Origin: Sulfurovum sp.
GTDB lineage: Bacteria > Campylobacterota > Campylobacteria > Campylobacterales > Sulfurovaceae
Length of the DNA: 6,619 bases
Direction: 5' to 3'
NCBI GenBank assembly: GCA_026985755.1
Contig: JALSPX010000274.1
Location: 1-6,619 of the forward strand
Part shown: positions 5,329-6,619 of the stretch, one piece after another
Position numbering within the stretch: the first letter of the stretch is position 1
Layout of the letters: each line of letters begins with the position of its first letter
Notes under the pieces: model-generated
What the model was told of the DNA's origin: nothing
Seen by the model: the letters and a program-made list of their open reading frames with translations, nothing else
Databases searched by the model: none
Translations under genes and position numbers: made by a program

Positions 5329-6007
5329 AAAAAATAAATACATTACTAGCAGGAACTAACCTATAGTAAAACATATGCCATACATAACGTGTGGCGTTAT
5401 ACACACCATTATTTAATTGTGATTTAGACCATTCTTGAGATACATGTCTCCACCAGTCTCTATTACCTCCCGCAAGGGGATCTGATGGCTTTGCACCATA
5501 CCAAGGCTGAAAATACTTATGTGCAGGAGAAGTACTATCTTGAAGTGTGTGTAAGACCCAACCTAGAGTGCCATATGCATTACGTCCATCACCTCTATTG
5601 ATATAATATCTAGCCATTCCAAAACCCGTTCTTACATGATGATTGGCCATCGAAATTGCAGATGATACAGTTTGACCATGTGTTCCATCTCTCATAGCAT
5701 GCAAATATGAATCTCTAACTCCTTGTTTTCGATCAACTGCTTCTGTAGTATTATCGAATATTCTTTTCATCCAAGGATGTAAACCAAAAACATCTCTATT
5801 TACACTTTGATGTATACCATATCCACCATGATTAAAAGACGCCCACAACCCCATCTCATCCTTCTTCATCACAGGATTTGCTTCGGCATAGCCATAGGTA
5901 TTGACACCACCTTTGAACCCTACTGGGTCACTCTGTGTGTATCTACCTGTGACTGGGTCGTAGTCTCTGTTGATGTTGTAGTGGTGATTTGTTTCTACTT
6001 TACACAT
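5327..6007 (-). CDS. Orphan Rhs C-terminal fragment with zinc-PLC-like effector domain
   Basis: 226 residues from the ATG at 6007 (AAAGGA 5 bases upstream). A TTG at 6028 is a poorer alternative. Residues 5-54 are the end of an Rhs core: HYNINRDYDPVTGRYTQSDP, the GGVNTYGYAEANP block, and DEMGL in place of the usual DPxGL. The large beta-cage part of an Rhs protein (over a thousand residues) is missing, so this is a displaced tip module. Residues 55-226 are the effector: W55, H66 before VNR, D99/D107 with H110, then H153xxxD157xxxSPxH163 and H188xxxE192. The ordering W, H, D, H, HxxxDxxxxxH, HxxxE matches the metal ligands of bacterial zinc-dependent phospholipase C, including the exact 4 and 6 residue spacings. 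A phospholipase or related zinc hydrolase acting on membranes is inferred; an S1/P1-like nuclease is the main alternative. The downstream lipoprotein is the likely immunity gene. Confidence 0.75.
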   Translation of the reverse strand: MCKVETNHHYNINRDYDPVTGRYTQSDPVGFKGGVNTYGYAEANPVMKKDEMGLWASFNHGGYGIHQSVNRDVFGLHPWMKRIFDNTTEAVDRKQGVRDSYLHAMRDGTHGQTVSSAISMANHHVRTGFGMARYYINRGDGRNAYGTLGWVLHTLQDSTSPAHKYFQPWYGAKPSDPLAGGNRDWWRHVSQEWSKSQLNNGVYNATRYVWHMFYYRLVPASNVFIF

Positions 6008-6022
6008 GTTTTTCCTTTCATT

Positions 6023-6121
6023 TACCAAAGTATAACCAAAGAGTGTTAGGAAGTGTGAGGTTTGTTTGTATTTTCGCGTCTAATATGCATTCCAAAGATG
6101 GAGAGACTGTGAAATGCGTAA
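6023..6121. repeat. Array repeat, copy E (right flank plus degenerate hairpin)
   Basis: TACCAAAGTATAACCAAAG begins exactly where the right REP arm ends in full copies; the REPIN itself is missing and the Rhs fragment takes its place. It continues through GTGTTAGGAAGTGTGAGG to a decayed hairpin (6088-6116, CATTCCAAAG ... CTGTGAAATG) sharing the GGAGAGACT loop of copy D. No gene ends beside this hairpin, unlike copies B-D. Any promoter for the minus-strand array would have to lie in or beyond this copy. Confidence 0.8.
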
Positions 6122-6276
6122 ATAAAGTTGTAAGCGTAGATGGTGCTTTTAATATTGCTCATGATATACTATTTATAAATTTCAACCAAAATTGTTCCTA
6201 TATATTTTCCTTTAAAAGTTTAGTAACAATAAGAAGTAAAATACTTTACACCAATTTCATAAATCAAGATAAAAGA

Positions 6277-6619
6277 ATGCATCAAAGAGAAAAAGAAGAG
6301 ATTAGTAAATTTTTAAGCCTTGTGCTTAGACATAAACCAGAAATTATTGATTTAAAACTAGATACAAATGGCTGGATAAATATTGATGAACTAATTACAA
6401 AGAGTAAAGATATAGTCCTCACCAAAGTATTACTTTTTGAAATCGTTCATGACAGTGATAAAAAAAGATTTGCAATAAAAGGAAATCAAATTAGAGCAAA
6501 TCAGGGACACTCTATTAAAGTAAATCTAGAGTTAGAAACTCTAACACCTCCAAATACCTTGTATCATGGTACTGCTATACGATTTCTAGACTCTATTATG
6601 CATCAGGGATTAACCAAAC
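6277..6619 (+). CDS. kptA: RNA 2'-phosphotransferase KptA/Tpt1 (partial, 5' part)
   Basis: 114 codons are visible before the window ends. The protein starts MHQREKEEISKFLSLVLRHKPE, the conserved opening of the family, with R18-H19 as the first catalytic pair. It continues NGWINIDELI, KKRFAIKGNQ, IRANQGHSIKV (R73, next catalytic Arg) and PPNTLYHGTAIRFLDSI, the start of the NAD-binding half. These enzymes remove an internal RNA 2'-phosphate using NAD+, giving ADP-ribose 1'',2''-cyclic phosphate. This finishes tRNA splicing in eukaryotes, but the bacterial substrate is unsettled. The final catalytic Arg lies beyond the window. The SD before this ATG is weak. The same frame stays open upstream to an ATG at 6085 inside repeat copy E, but conservation begins at the ATG at 6277. 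It is divergent from the Rhs array. Confidence 0.9.
   Translation, partial: MHQREKEEISKFLSLVLRHKPEIIDLKLDTNGWINIDELITKSKDIVLTKVLLFEIVHDSDKKRFAIKGNQIRANQGHSIKVNLELETLTPPNTLYHGTAIRFLDSIMHQGLTK

Noticed and set aside
3306..5343. CRISPR array considered because of the repeated segments
   Set aside because: Repeats are about 210 bp and separated by genes of varying length, with no short regular repeat-spacer pattern.
5807..6049. Plus-strand open frame of 80 codons, and others opposite trpE
   Set aside because: They lie antisense to confidently assigned coding regions and show no recognisable motif or SD.

Overview
The window looks like a chromosomal accessory region of an AT-rich Campylobacterota bacterium, perhaps Sulfurovum- or Sulfurimonas-like. 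This is inferred from the AT-rich coding style and from a SPOR-domain gene directly upstream of trpE. The genus is a guess.

Left part (1-1735, + strand): the tail of a SPOR-domain protein gene is followed 5 bases later by a complete trpE (anthranilate synthase component I), then a hairpin that can terminate transcription on both strands. Convergent to it (1727-2486, - strand) is an mntA/hepT toxin-antitoxin pair with overlapping genes, both signature motifs intact, and a TATAAT box almost touching the mntA start.

Middle and right part (2487-6122, - strand): a cassette-like array. Read 5' to 3' on the minus strand, it holds a 5'-truncated Rhs core fragment carrying a C-terminal effector domain, three paralogous small lipoproteins, a small predicted outer-membrane beta-barrel protein, and an AT-rich intrinsic terminator. 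The Rhs tip domain has an ordered set of W, H, HxxxDxxxxxH and HxxxE residues resembling the metal ligands of zinc-dependent phospholipase C. The first lipoprotein gene is coupled to it (the toxin stop codon lies in the lipoprotein's ribosome binding site), which suggests an envelope-acting toxin with a lipoprotein immunity protein. The other two lipoproteins would then be orphan or divergent immunity copies.

The array is punctuated by five full or partial copies of a repeat of about 210 bp. Full copies contain a REPIN (two REP sequences in inverted orientation, each with GTAG at its outer foot), a conserved right flank, and a 10-12 bp hairpin abutting the end of the neighbouring lipoprotein gene. 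A separate 174-bp imperfect palindrome lies upstream of the third lipoprotein gene. No transposase or RAYT gene is visible here.

Far right (6277-6619, + strand): the 5' part of kptA (RNA 2'-phosphotransferase), cut by the window edge.
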